From contig JAVBYP010000203.1 of assembly GCA_030823965.1 (NCBI GenBank), positions 1 through 6,103 of the forward strand: a DNA stretch of 6,103 bases, read 5' to 3'. Under the pieces are notes generated by a model. The model was not told the DNA's origin, searched no databases, and worked only from the letters and a program-made list of their open reading frames with translations. Origin of the DNA: Sideroxydans sp. Its GTDB lineage: Bacteria > Pseudomonadota > Gammaproteobacteria > Burkholderiales > Gallionellaceae. The translations under genes and the position numbers were made by a program. Shown here piece by piece: positions 1 to 6,103 of this stretch (position 1 is its first letter; each line of letters opens with the position of its first letter).

Positions 1-24
1 TCAGTGCGCTACGCAGGGGATTAA
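1..24 (+). CDS. rseB: C-terminal end of upstream gene, probably rseB/mucB (partial)
   Basis: Reading from base 1 in frame 1 gives seven codons (S-V-R-Y-A-G-D) and a TAA stop at 22-24, one base before the ATG of the next gene. The fragment is too short to identify by sequence. The call to RseB/MucB, the periplasmic regulator that protects the anti-sigma factor RseA from proteolysis, rests only on the usual order rpoE-rseA-rseB-rseC-mucD in this group. The ribosome binding site of rseC (GGGGA, 16-20) lies inside these codons, so the two genes are probably translationally coupled. That an open frame ends here is likely; its identity is inference. Confidence 0.5.
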   Translation, partial: SVRYAGD

Positions 25-25
25 G

Positions 26-469
26 ATGCTGGAGATGCGTGCCATCGTGCTTAAAACACAAGGGCGGGAGGCGGAGATCAGCCCGCTTGGTGGCGGGGGG
101 TGCGGCCATTGCAATAGCGAAGGTGGTTGTGGCAGCGGTAAATTGACGAAGATGTTCTGTAGTAGCCAGCCACGCAGTTTCATCGTGCTCAACCAAGCAC
201 AGGCAAAAGTAGGGGATGAAGTGATCATCTCATTGCCAGAGGGAAGTCTATTGCATAGTTCTTGGCGCATGTATCTGCTGCCACTACTGTTCATGTTGGG
301 TGCAGGATTCCTTGGTGTCTCATTCGCCCACGATGCGGCCACGCGTGATGGCTATGCATTGATCGGTTCTTTAGTCGGATTAGGTGGCGGGTTTGCTGTG
401 GGCAAATATTGGCCCGCTTCCAATGAATCAAGAGCCATCGTTCAGTCTGTCGTCGTACTTCGTTCCTAA
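26..469 (+). CDS. rseC: RseC/MucC family inner-membrane protein
   Basis: The protein has 147 residues and the RseC/MucC architecture. A short N-terminal region carries a cysteine cluster, C26-x2-C29-x5-C35-G, the same spacing as I recall for E. coli RseC, with a further Cys at 45. Two hydrophobic segments follow, roughly residues 82-101 and 109-127, separated by a short charged loop. A V-G-D-E-V stretch at 62-66 precedes the membrane part, as in the family. RseC is linked to the sigma-E envelope-stress operon and, in enterobacteria, to the Rsx/Rnf electron-transfer complex that reduces SoxR. The cysteines may bind an iron-sulfur cluster or metal, which is inference. ATG 26 is preferred over an in-frame ATG at 35 because GGGGA (16-20) lies 5 nt upstream of it. 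A glycine-rich run surrounds the cysteines. The gene sits between rseB and mucD, with a 27-nt gap to mucD and no obvious promoter there. Confidence 0.85.
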   Translation: MLEMRAIVLKTQGREAEISPLGGGGCGHCNSEGGCGSGKLTKMFCSSQPRSFIVLNQAQAKVGDEVIISLPEGSLLHSSWRMYLLPLLFMLGAGFLGVSFAHDAATRDGYALIGSLVGLGGGFAVGKYWPASNESRAIVQSVVVLRS

Positions 470-496
470 TCCCATTTCTTTGTTCGTGAGGAAAAT

Positions 497-1894
497 ATGA
501 TCAAGCGTCTTCTCGTGTTGGCTTTAGGCATCTTAACTACGCATATCGCTTTGGCTAAAGACCTGCCTGATTTTACTGGCCTAGTGGAAAAGCAAGGTGC
601 GGCGGTGGTGAACGTGAGCACCACGCAGATAGTTCGTGCGCCACAAGGTTTTCAGGGGATGCCTAACCTGCCAGAGAATGATCCGTTCTACGAGTTCTTC
701 AAACGTTTCGCCCCGCAAATGCCGCGTGAGCAGGAATCTCAGTCTCTGGGGTCTGGCTTCATCATCAGTGCAGATGGATACATCCTGACCAATGCACATG
801 TGGTGGATCGTGCAGACCAGATCACGGTGCGCCTATCAGATAAGAGGGAGTTCAAGGCCAAGGTGATCGGAGCGGACAAACGCACCGATGTGGCACTACT
901 CAAGATCGAGGCGACCGGGTTGCCTAAAGTCACGCTAGGTAGCCCAGAGCTGCTCAAGGTGGGAGAGTGGGTGTTGGCCATCGGTTCGCCTTTCGGATTC
1001 GACAGCAGTGTCACCGCTGGTATCGTCAGTGCCAAGGGGCGTTCGCTCCCGCAGGAGAATTTCGTTCCTTTCATTCAGACCGATGTGGCGATCAATCCAG
1101 GCAATTCAGGTGGTCCTTTGTTCAATATGAAGGGTGAGGTGGTGGGTATCAATTCCCAGATCTATAGCCGTTCGGGCGGTTACATGGGGTTGTCTTTCTC
1201 CATCCCTATCGATGTGGCGATGGATGTGGTCAATCAGTTGCGTGTGACAGGTAAAGTAACGCGGGGTCGTATCGGTGTGAGCATCCAAGAAGTCACGCGG
1301 GAGTTGGCGGATTCATTTGGTCTGGCTAAGCCATCAGGGGCGCTCATCTCGGGCGTCGAGAAGAGCGGGCCGGCTGATAAGGCTGGCGTGAAGGCGAGTG
1401 ATGTCATCCTTAAATTCGACGGCAAAGTCGTTGCCAAATCCGCAGACCTGCCAAGGATCGTTGCCGCAACCAAGCCGGGTAACAAAGTGATGGTGCAATT
1501 GTGGCGAAAAGGCGCGGTCTTGGAAGTGCCTTTGGTGGTGGGCGAAATACAGGACAGTGCCGAAAAGGTAGGTGCCAAGGGCAACAAAGAAGATCAATCT
1601 CAGTCGCAAAGTGTGAGCCGTCTTGGGCTGACGCTAAGTCAGCTCAACGATGAGCAAAAAGCCGAGCTTCAAATCGACGGTGGATTGTTGGTGGAAGATG
1701 TGAAGGGTGCAGCTGCGCGCAGTGAGCTTCAGCGAGGTGACGTGATCCTAGCTATCGGCAACATCGAACTACGCACAGTCGAGCAATTCAATGAGGTACT
1801 CAAAAAAGTGGAGCAGGGGCGCAATATCGCCCTCTTGGTGCGTCGTAGCGACGGTACTGTGTATGTACCTATCCGTTTGGACGAGAAACAATAG
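497..1894 (+). CDS. mucD: Periplasmic serine protease MucD (HtrA/DegP/DegQ family)
   Basis: This is a 465-residue HtrA (Do-like) protease/chaperone that degrades or refolds misfolded envelope proteins. Residues 1-20 form a signal peptide: K3-R4, a hydrophobic core, and an A-L-A site at 18-20, so the mature protein should be periplasmic. The trypsin-like domain carries the full catalytic triad: His101 in TNAHVV, Asp131 in RTDVALLKI and Ser204 in GNSGGPL. Two PDZ domains follow, about residues 257-347 and 375-461, joined by a Q/S-rich linker around 352-373. The length is close to Pseudomonas MucD and E. coli DegP/DegQ. No key residue is missing, so it should be active. A GAGGA ribosome binding site (488-492) lies 4 nt before the ATG. 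Its place after rseC supports the name mucD and sigma-E-linked expression. DegP or DegQ would be an equally fair family-level name. The gene is followed by a terminator-like hairpin. Confidence 0.95.
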   Translation: MIKRLLVLALGILTTHIALAKDLPDFTGLVEKQGAAVVNVSTTQIVRAPQGFQGMPNLPENDPFYEFFKRFAPQMPREQESQSLGSGFIISADGYILTNAHVVDRADQITVRLSDKREFKAKVIGADKRTDVALLKIEATGLPKVTLGSPELLKVGEWVLAIGSPFGFDSSVTAGIVSAKGRSLPQENFVPFIQTDVAINPGNSGGPLFNMKGEVVGINSQIYSRSGGYMGLSFSIPIDVAMDVVNQLRVTGKVTRGRIGVSIQEVTRELADSFGLAKPSGALISGVEKSGPADKAGVKASDVILKFDGKVVAKSADLPRIVAATKPGNKVMVQLWRKGAVLEVPLVVGEIQDSAEKVGAKGNKEDQSQSQSVSRLGLTLSQLNDEQKAELQIDGGLLVEDVKGAAARSELQRGDVILAIGNIELRTVEQFNEVLKKVEQGRNIALLVRRSDGTVYVPIRLDEKQ

Positions 1895-1903
1895 CGCCAA
1901 GGT

Positions 1904-1935
1904 CTGACCACGTATCCCGTCAAATCGGCTAGAAT
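1904..1935 (+). promoter_or_regulatory. Candidate sigma-70 promoter for lepA operon, inside the hairpin
   Basis: TAGAAT at 1930-1935 differs from the consensus -10 box at one base. It is followed by GCGCGCC, a GC-rich discriminator of the type common at growth-rate or ppGpp-controlled promoters. The best -35-like match is CTGACC (1904-1909), but the spacing of 20 nt is long and the match is only partial, so the -35 is weak. Transcription would start near 1942, giving a leader of about 45 nt before the lepA ATG. Because that start lies between the hairpin arms, transcripts from here would lack the left arm and escape the terminator. The promoter function is inference. Confidence 0.35.
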
Positions 1936-1980
1936 GCGCGCCTCGCGCAACCGCCGAATTTGACGGGATATTTATATTTT
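1913..1980 (+). terminator. Terminator-like hairpin with T-rich tail between mucD and lepA
   Basis: TATCCCGTCAAAT (1913-1925) is exactly complementary to ATTTGACGGGATA (1958-1970), giving a 13-bp perfect stem. After a one-base bulge (A1957) the pairing continues as CGG (1926-1928) with CCG (1954-1956). Inside the loop, TGCGCG (1935-1940) can pair with CGCGCA (1944-1949) around a CCT tip. The right arm is followed at once by TTTATATTTT (1971-1980). A strong stem with a T-rich 3' tract fits an intrinsic terminator ending mucD transcription 19 nt after its stop codon. The stem is longer than usual and the T tract is interrupted by two As, and it ends only 7 nt before lepA's ATG. An attenuator or a paired protein-binding operator therefore remains possible. 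Confidence 0.6.
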
Positions 1981-1987
1981 GAGCCTC

Positions 1988-3781
1988 ATGCAGCATATCC
2001 GTAATTTCTCCATCATCGCCCATATCGACCACGGTAAATCCACCTTGGCAGACCGCATCATCCACTTATGTGGAGGCTTGTCTGATCGCGAGATGGAAGA
2101 GCAAGTCCTTGACTCGATGGATATCGAGCGCGAGCGTGGCATCACCATCAAAGCGCAAACGGCCGCGCTGAGTTACAAAGCCCGAGATGGTCAGATATAC
2201 AACCTCAATCTGATCGACACCCCAGGGCACGTGGACTTCTCGTACGAGGTCTCTCGATCACTTTCTGCCTGTGAAGGGGCATTGTTGGTCGTTGATGCCT
2301 CGCAAGGGGTCGAAGCGCAGACGGTAGCGAACTGTTATACCGCACTCGATCTGGGTGTCGAAGTCGTACCTGTGCTGAATAAGATCGACTTGCCGTCTGC
2401 CAATCCTGAGAACGCTATCGCCGAGATCGAAGACGTCATCGGGATCGACGCGCAAGAAGCCGTTCGCTGTTCAGCTAAGACCGGCTTGGGCGTAGAAGAC
2501 GTGCTGGAAACACTCATTTTGAAGGTGCCGCCTCCTAAGGGTGATGCAACTGCTCCTTTGCAGGCATTGATCATCGACTCATGGTTCGACAACTATGTCG
2601 GCGTGGTGATGCTGGTGCGTATCGTCAACGGCACACTCAAGCCCAAAGACAAGATATTGTTCATGGCGAACGGTGCACAACATCTCACTGAGCATGTGGG
2701 CGTGTTCACACCTAAGTCGCAGAACCGCGATTCCTTGTCCGCAGGGCAAGTGGGATTTGTGATCGCCGGCATCAAGGAACTGAAAGATGCCAAGGTGGGC
2801 GATACAGTCACCTCAGTCACACGCCCGGCCAGCAGTGCATTGCCGGGATTCAAAGAAGTTCAGCCGCAAGTGTTCGCGGGATTGTTCCCGGTCGAATCTA
2901 ATCAATATGAAGCACTGCGCGATTCATTGGAAAAGCTGAAGCTGAACGATGCTTCTTTGCAATACGAGCCAGAAGTGTCACAGGCGCTGGGTTTTGGCTT
3001 CCGCTGTGGCTTCCTTGGTCTGTTGCATATGGAGATCGTGCAGGAACGCTTGGAGCGCGAGTTCGATATGGACTTGATCACGACCGCGCCGACGGTAATC
3101 TACGAAGTGGTATTGCGTGACGGTACTGTGCTCACGGTAGACAACCCTTCCAAGTTACCAGATGTGTCTAAGATAGAAGAGATCCGAGAGCCTATCGTTC
3201 ATGTGAATCTTTACATGCCGCAGGAATACGTCGGCGCGGTCATCACTTTGTGTACGCAAAAGCGTGGCGTACAACTGGATATGAGTTACCACGGCAAACA
3301 AGTCTTGTTGCAATACGAGATGCCCATGGGCGAGATAGTGTTGGATTTCTTCGACAAGCTGAAATCGGTGTCGCGCGGCTATGCTTCCATGGATTACGAG
3401 TTCAAAGAGTATCGTACTGCCGATGTGGTGAAAGTGGACATGCTCATCAATGGCGAGAAAGTGGATGCTCTCTCCATCATCGTGCACCGTGCAAACAGCC
3501 AATATCGTGGTCGTGAAGTGGCCGCAAAGATGCGTGAATTGATCCCGCGCCAGATGTTCGATGTGGCGATCCAAGCAGCTATCGGTGCCAACATCATCTC
3601 GCGTGAGAACGTCAAAGCCTTGCGCAAGAACGTTCTGGCGAAATGTTACGGTGGTGACATCTCGCGTAAACGCAAACTGTTGGAAAAGCAGAAGGCGGGT
3701 AAGAAACGTATGAAACAAGTAGGCAGCGTCGAGATCCCGCAAGAAGCTTTCTTGGCCATCCTGCGTGTGGATGATAAATAA
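1988..3781 (+). CDS. lepA: Elongation factor 4 (LepA/EF4) GTPase
   Basis: This is a 597-residue translational GTPase that acts on the ribosome. It has been described as a back-translocase and as a factor in 30S biogenesis and initiation. From the ATG at 1988, G1 is AHIDHGKST (11-19), G2 contains RGIT (50-53), G3 is DTPGH (77-81) and G4 is NKID (131-134). The EF-G-like domains and the LepA-specific C-terminal domain follow, including the conserved stretches [16 protein letters not shown] and [16 protein letters not shown]. The end, [11 protein letters not shown], is typical. Length and sequence match the family along the whole protein. ATG 1988 gives an N-terminus M-Q-H-I-R-N-F, which lines up with M-K-N-I-R-N-F in E. 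coli as I recall it. An in-frame TTG at 1979 would add three residues but lies inside the terminator's T tract. The SD for ATG 1988 is weak (GAG at 1981-1983). This is the first gene of the housekeeping operon, 11 nt before lepB. Confidence 0.97.
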   Translation: MQHIRNFSIIAHIDHGKSTLADRIIHLCGGLSDREMEEQVLDSMDIERERGITIKAQTAALSYKARDGQIYNLNLIDTPGHVDFSYEVSRSLSACEGALLVVDASQGVEAQTVANCYTALDLGVEVVPVLNKIDLPSANPENAIAEIEDVIGIDAQEAVRCSAKTGLGVEDVLETLILKVPPPKGDATAPLQALIIDSWFDNYVGVVMLVRIVNGTLKPKDKILFMANGAQHLTEHVGVFTPKSQNRDSLSAGQVGFVIAGIKELKDAKVGDTVTSVTRPASSALPGFKEVQPQVFAGLFPVESNQYEALRDSLEKLKLNDASLQYEPEVSQALGFGFRCGFLGLLHMEIVQERLEREFDMDLITTAPTVIYEVVLRDGTVLTVDNPSKLPDVSKIEEIREPIVHVNLYMPQEYVGAVITLCTQKRGVQLDMSYHGKQVLLQYEMPMGEIVLDFFDKLKSVSRGYASMDYEFKEYRTADVVKVDMLINGEKVDALSIIVHRANSQYRGREVAAKMRELIPRQMFDVAIQAAIGANIISRENVKALRKNVLAKCYGGDISRKRKLLEKQKAGKKRMKQVGSVEIPQEAFLAILRVDDK

Positions 3782-3792
3782 GCGGAGCCAAG

Positions 3793-4596
3793 ATGACGTT
3801 TGCCATAGTGATGTTCGTATTGTTGGTCGTGACTGGTGCAGTCTGGTTGTTAGATAAGTACGCCCTGCGTGCGCAGCGCGCCGCTGATGCTAAAGAACCT
3901 TGGTGGGTGGAATACTCCAAGAGTTTCTTCCCAGTCATCCTCGCTGTCTTCGTGTTGCGCTCATTCGTGGTCGAGCCGTTCAAGATCCCGTCCAGTTCGA
4001 TGGTGCCGACACTACACGTGGGTGACTTCATCTTGGTGAATCGTTACACCTACGGTTTACGCCTGCCCATCGTGAATAAAAAGATCGTTGAAGTGAATCA
4101 GCCGCAACGTGGCGATGTGATGGTCTTCCATTTTCCCAATGACCCTTCGATCGATTACATCAAGCGCACCATCGGCCTGCCTGGTGACGTTCTGGTCTAT
4201 CGTGATAAACGGCTTTGGGTGAATGGGGTGGAACAGCCTAGGGTGCGTGGCGACGACTACAATTTCTTGGAGAGCGGCTTGAATTTCGTGCATACGGAAA
4301 GCTATACCGAGGATCTGACAGGTATGAAGCATCCGATCTTGGTCAATCCGGAGATGCCTTCCATCCATCTAGCTAGTGTGGATGCCTTTCCAATGCATGA
4401 GCAGTGCAGTTATAGTGCCGAGGAGATGCGCTGTACTGTACCTGCCGGCCACTATTTTATGATGGGCGACAATCGAGATAACAGTCGTGACAGTCGCTAC
4501 TGGGGATTCGTGCCAGATGAGATGGTCGTGGGTAAAGCCTTCTTCATCTGGATGAATTTTGGTGAATTGGAACGTATCGGTCTGTCGATCGACTAG
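3793..4596 (+). CDS. lepB: Signal peptidase I
   Basis: This 267-residue inner-membrane protease removes signal peptides from exported preproteins at the periplasmic face. Two N-terminal membrane segments (about residues 3-20 and 44-60) flank a short charged cytoplasmic loop, as in the gram-negative type. The Ser/Lys dyad is present: Ser69 in PSSSMVPTL (66-74) and Lys124 in DYIKRTIGLPGD (121-132). The box E motif GDNRDNSRDSRYWG is at 225-238. Two cysteines, C205 and C214, lie shortly before that box in the periplasmic domain and could form a disulfide. They are not where I recall the E. coli cysteine pair. The protein is shorter than E. coli LepB (324) because the variable insert is smaller. 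The start is supported by GGAG (3784-3787), 5 nt before the ATG. It follows lepA by 11 nt, the classic lepA-lepB pairing. MucD in this window, with its A-L-A site, would be a likely substrate. Confidence 0.97.
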   Translation: MTFAIVMFVLLVVTGAVWLLDKYALRAQRAADAKEPWWVEYSKSFFPVILAVFVLRSFVVEPFKIPSSSMVPTLHVGDFILVNRYTYGLRLPIVNKKIVEVNQPQRGDVMVFHFPNDPSIDYIKRTIGLPGDVLVYRDKRLWVNGVEQPRVRGDDYNFLESGLNFVHTESYTEDLTGMKHPILVNPEMPSIHLASVDAFPMHEQCSYSAEEMRCTVPAGHYFMMGDNRDNSRDSRYWGFVPDEMVVGKAFFIWMNFGELERIGLSID

Positions 4597-4605
4597 GTTT
4601 CTGTT

Positions 4606-4613
4606 AAGAGGAG
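4606..4613 (+). promoter_or_regulatory. Strong ribosome binding site fixing the start of the DUF4845 gene
   Basis: AAGAGGAG is the best Shine-Dalgarno match in the window and lies 8 nt before the ATG at 4622. It decides the start: the same frame is open back to an ATG at 4559, but that would overlap lepB by 38 nt and add 21 residues unlike the family. Confidence 0.75.
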
Positions 4614-4621
4614 TCTTGCAC

Positions 4622-4987
4622 ATGAATAGTTTAAGAGTTGCACAACGCGGTATGAGTTTTACGGGATTCATCTTTGGTGGATTTTTGCTCATCGTGGTTG
4701 CAATATTTGGCATGAAGCTAATCCCAACCTATATACATAGTGCCCAAATTAGTGAGATTTTCCGAGAGATCGCATCGGATCCAGCTTTGCGAGGAGCTTC
4801 TGTTGGAGAGATCGAGATGTCATATCGCAAACGAGCTTCTATCAACGACATAAATGATCTGAACGTAGATGATATTTCTATCGACAGTGAGAATGGAAAT
4901 ATTACGTTAAGTGCTCACTATTTTGTGAAGGTACCTCTCGTGGGAAATGTCACGCTACTGCTTGAATTTAATCCTAGTAGTAAATAA
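4622..4987 (+). CDS. DUF4845-type small membrane protein of unknown function
   Basis: The 121-residue protein has a short basic N-terminus (R5, R9), one hydrophobic segment at about 14-36, then a P-T-Y-I motif (35-38) and a soluble region of about 80 residues with several acidic stretches. It ends in a hydrophobic beta-like segment, VPLVGNVTLLLEF. N-terminal R-x3-R-G, a membrane segment and K-x2-P-x-Y, together with the position between lepB and rnc, match the DUF4845 family as I know it. No function is established and I do not assign one. The topology suggests a single-pass protein anchored in the inner membrane with most of the chain in the periplasm. The N-terminus looks superficially like a type IV prepilin, but the glutamate expected five residues after the cleavage site is absent. 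By hand count about 41% of bases 4681-4980 are G+C, lower than lepA or rnc. It starts 25 nt after lepB and ends 9 nt before rnc. Confidence 0.85.
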   Translation: MNSLRVAQRGMSFTGFIFGGFLLIVVAIFGMKLIPTYIHSAQISEIFREIASDPALRGASVGEIEMSYRKRASINDINDLNVDDISIDSENGNITLSAHYFVKVPLVGNVTLLLEFNPSSK

Positions 4988-4996
4988 AAACATTAG

Positions 4997-5665
4997 ATGA
5001 AGCACGCGGCGCTGTGTAGGCAGCTTGGATATCAGTTCGACCAGTCTGCCTTGTTGCAGCGTGCTTTGACGCACCGTAGCTATAGTTCTGCACATAACGA
5101 GCGTTTGGAGTTCCTTGGCGATAGTGTCCTCAACTGCACTATCGCCAAATATCTTTACCTTACCTATCCAGACGTGCCTGAAGGCGACCTCTCTCGCCTG
5201 CGCTCCAATCTGGTCAACCAACAAACACTGGCTGTACTTGCACAGCAGTTGAACATCGGTGAGTTGTTGGCTTTGGGCGAAGGCGAGCTTAGGAGCGCGG
5301 GTGCCAGCCGTCCTTCTATCCTGGCAGATGCTTTGGAGGCAGTGTTCGGCGCTGTCCTCCTAGATTCGGATTTTGAGACAGCAGAGAAAGTAGTGCTGGG
5401 CTTGTATGTCCCTTTCATCGCCAAGATGGATATTCAGAGCTTGGGTAAGGATGCTAAGACGCAATTGCAAGAGTATCTGCAAGGTCGAAAATTCTCGCTA
5501 CCCAAATATTCTGTCATTGAGATCAAAGGCGAGGCGCATGCGCAGACATTCGAGGTCGAATGCGAGATAGAGAAGTTGAAGATCAAGACGCGCGGTGAAG
5601 GCCACAGTCGCCGTGTAGCAGAACAAGTTGCCGCTGAAGCGGCGTATAAGAGAATCCAAAAATGA
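4997..5665 (+). CDS. rnc: Ribonuclease III
   Basis: This 222-residue double-strand-specific endoribonuclease processes rRNA precursors and regulates mRNAs. The N-terminal catalytic domain (about 1-148) carries the signature [11 protein letters not shown] (33-43). The metal and catalytic residues map to Glu35, Glu38, Asp42, Glu62, Asp111 and Glu114 by comparison with remembered E. coli RNase III. The C-terminal double-stranded RNA binding domain spans about 152-221 and includes [11 protein letters not shown], the GEAH loop and a basic [13 protein letters not shown] helix. The protein is about four residues shorter than E. coli RNase III (226). The start is forced: an in-frame TAG (4994-4996) sits immediately before the ATG, and no later ATG is plausible. 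There is no recognisable Shine-Dalgarno in the AT-rich 17 nt upstream, so translation may depend on coupling to the preceding gene 9 nt away. A perfect 12-bp inverted repeat lies inside the gene over codons 40-51. Confidence 0.97.
   Translation: MKHAALCRQLGYQFDQSALLQRALTHRSYSSAHNERLEFLGDSVLNCTIAKYLYLTYPDVPEGDLSRLRSNLVNQQTLAVLAQQLNIGELLALGEGELRSAGASRPSILADALEAVFGAVLLDSDFETAEKVVLGLYVPFIAKMDIQSLGKDAKTQLQEYLQGRKFSLPKYSVIEIKGEAHAQTFEVECEIEKLKIKTRGEGHSRRVAEQVAAEAAYKRIQK
5115..5148 (+). repeat. Perfect 12-bp inverted repeat inside rnc (hairpin)
   Basis: TTGGCGATAGTG (5115-5126) and CACTATCGCCAA (5137-5148) are exact reverse complements separated by 10 nt (TCCTCAACTG). A U-G pair at 5127/5136 could add one step in RNA. 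The hairpin covers codons 40-51 of rnc, including the active-site G-D-S codons. No T tract follows, so it is not a terminator. A role in RNase III self-cleavage of its mRNA is conceivable but unproven. Confidence 0.6.
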
Positions 5666-6103
5666 CTGAAACAGAAAATCTCCACAGCGGCTTCATCGCC
5701 ATCGTTGGCCGCCCGAACGTGGGCAAATCGACATTGCTCAACCACCTTATCGGGCAAAAGATCAGCATCACTTCGCGCAAGGCGCAGACCACGCGCCATC
5801 GCATCACTGGTATCCTCACCGAAGACAAGACGCAGTTCGTCTTCGTCGATACACCAGGTTTCCAGACGCAACATACCAATGCGCTGAATCGCAGCATGAA
5901 TCGCGTGGTCACCAATAGTCTGCGTGAAGTGAATGTTGTTCTGTTCGTATTGGAAGCGCGCCATTTCGATGAGCGCGATAAGCAAGTATTGGAGCTGTTG
6001 CCGCAGGATCGTCCAGTGATCCTAGTCATCAACAAAGCAGACCTGATGCAGGATAAGAACGAACTACTGCCCTTCATTCAAGAGATCTCAGCTTTGCGCC
6101 ATT
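5662..6103 (+). CDS. era: GTPase Era, N-terminal part (runs off window)
   Basis: The first 147 residues of Era are present; the gene continues past base 6103, so the KH RNA-binding domain is not in view. Era is an essential Ras-like GTPase that binds the 3' end of 16S rRNA and helps 30S maturation, working on the same pathway as RNase III. The GTPase motifs are intact: G1 GRPNVGKS (16-23), the switch region QTTRHRITG (42-50) with the G2 threonine, G3 DTPG (63-66) and G4 NKAD (124-127). The ATG (5662-5664) overlaps the rnc TGA (5663-5665) as ATGA, indicating translational coupling. A purine-rich AAGAGAA (5648-5654) inside the end of rnc is a plausible ribosome binding site 7 nt upstream. The rnc-era pair is the classic arrangement in proteobacteria. 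Confidence 0.96.
   Translation, partial: MTETENLHSGFIAIVGRPNVGKSTLLNHLIGQKISITSRKAQTTRHRITGILTEDKTQFVFVDTPGFQTQHTNALNRSMNRVVTNSLREVNVVLFVLEARHFDERDKQVLELLPQDRPVILVINKADLMQDKNELLPFIQEISALRH

Noticed and set aside
95..100. Run of six Gs in rseC just before the cysteine cluster, as a phase-variation tract
   Set aside because: Six bases is short for slippage-based switching, the run encodes the family's Gly region, and the frame is intact.
3155..3742. 195-residue open frame on the minus strand
   Set aside because: It lies wholly antisense to the well-conserved 3' half of lepA, is rich in His/Thr/Asp as expected for a reversed coding strand, and resembles no family I recognise.
4559..4621. Upstream ATG at 4559 as an extended start for the DUF4845 gene
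   Set aside because: It overlaps lepB by 38 nt and adds residues unlike the family; the strong SD at 4606-4613 marks ATG 4622.
4622..4730. Type IV prepilin-like N-terminus (basic stretch, G-M-S-F then hydrophobic segment) in the DUF4845 protein
   Set aside because: The glutamate at +5 is missing (Gly instead), and the following P-x-Y motif and operon position fit DUF4845 better.
4955..4980. CTACT...AGTAG inverted repeat at the end of the DUF4845 gene
   Set aside because: Only 5 bp with a 16-nt loop, expected by chance; no T tract follows.
5434..5985. 183-residue open frame on the minus strand across the rnc-era junction
   Set aside because: It is antisense to two confirmed genes with intact motifs, has no sensible ribosome binding site or domain, and is overlapped by another equally arbitrary minus-strand frame.
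1..6103. A hidden novel defence, mobile or RNA-based system
   Set aside because: Recognised genes fill almost all the window, every one is a core gene or known family, and no gap exceeds about 95 nt. No direct repeats, terminal inverted repeats, tRNA or integrase signals were seen.

Overview
This window is a stretch of core chromosome from a betaproteobacterium. The protein sequences (LepA and Era especially) and the gene order ...rseC-mucD-lepA-lepB-DUF4845-rnc-era resemble Nitrosomonadales/Gallionellaceae-like or neighbouring betaproteobacterial lineages. That placement is inferred from remembered family sequences and synteny, not from a search. Every gene is on the + strand and the region is densely packed. 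I see no mobile element, CRISPR array, tRNA or rRNA.

Bases 1-1894 are the tail of an envelope-stress (sigma-E type) operon. It holds the last seven codons and stop of what is probably rseB, then rseC (a cysteine-cluster inner-membrane protein), then mucD, a secreted HtrA/DegP-type serine protease with two PDZ domains. Bases 1895-1987 are the only regulatory-looking gap. They contain a long near-perfect hairpin followed by a T-rich tract, which looks like an intrinsic terminator for mucD. A TAGAAT promoter-like -10 box lies between the hairpin arms. The simplest reading is a punctuation point that ends the stress operon and restarts transcription for a housekeeping operon.

Bases 1988-6103 are that housekeeping operon: lepA (EF4, a ribosomal GTPase), lepB (signal peptidase I), a small single-pass membrane protein of the DUF4845 type, rnc (RNase III) and the 5' part of era (a GTPase for 16S rRNA and 30S maturation), which runs off the end. 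Gaps are 11, 25 and 9 nt, and rnc/era overlap by 4 nt (ATGA). The genes serve ribosome function and maturation (lepA, rnc, era) and protein export (lepB). LepB would be expected to cleave the signal peptide of MucD.

I found no unknown biological system here. The observations most worth checking are the nested terminator/promoter element before lepA, a perfect 12-bp inverted repeat inside the rnc coding sequence (a possible self-cleavage site for RNase III), the AT-rich DUF4845 gene of unknown function, and the absence of a Shine-Dalgarno sequence before rnc.
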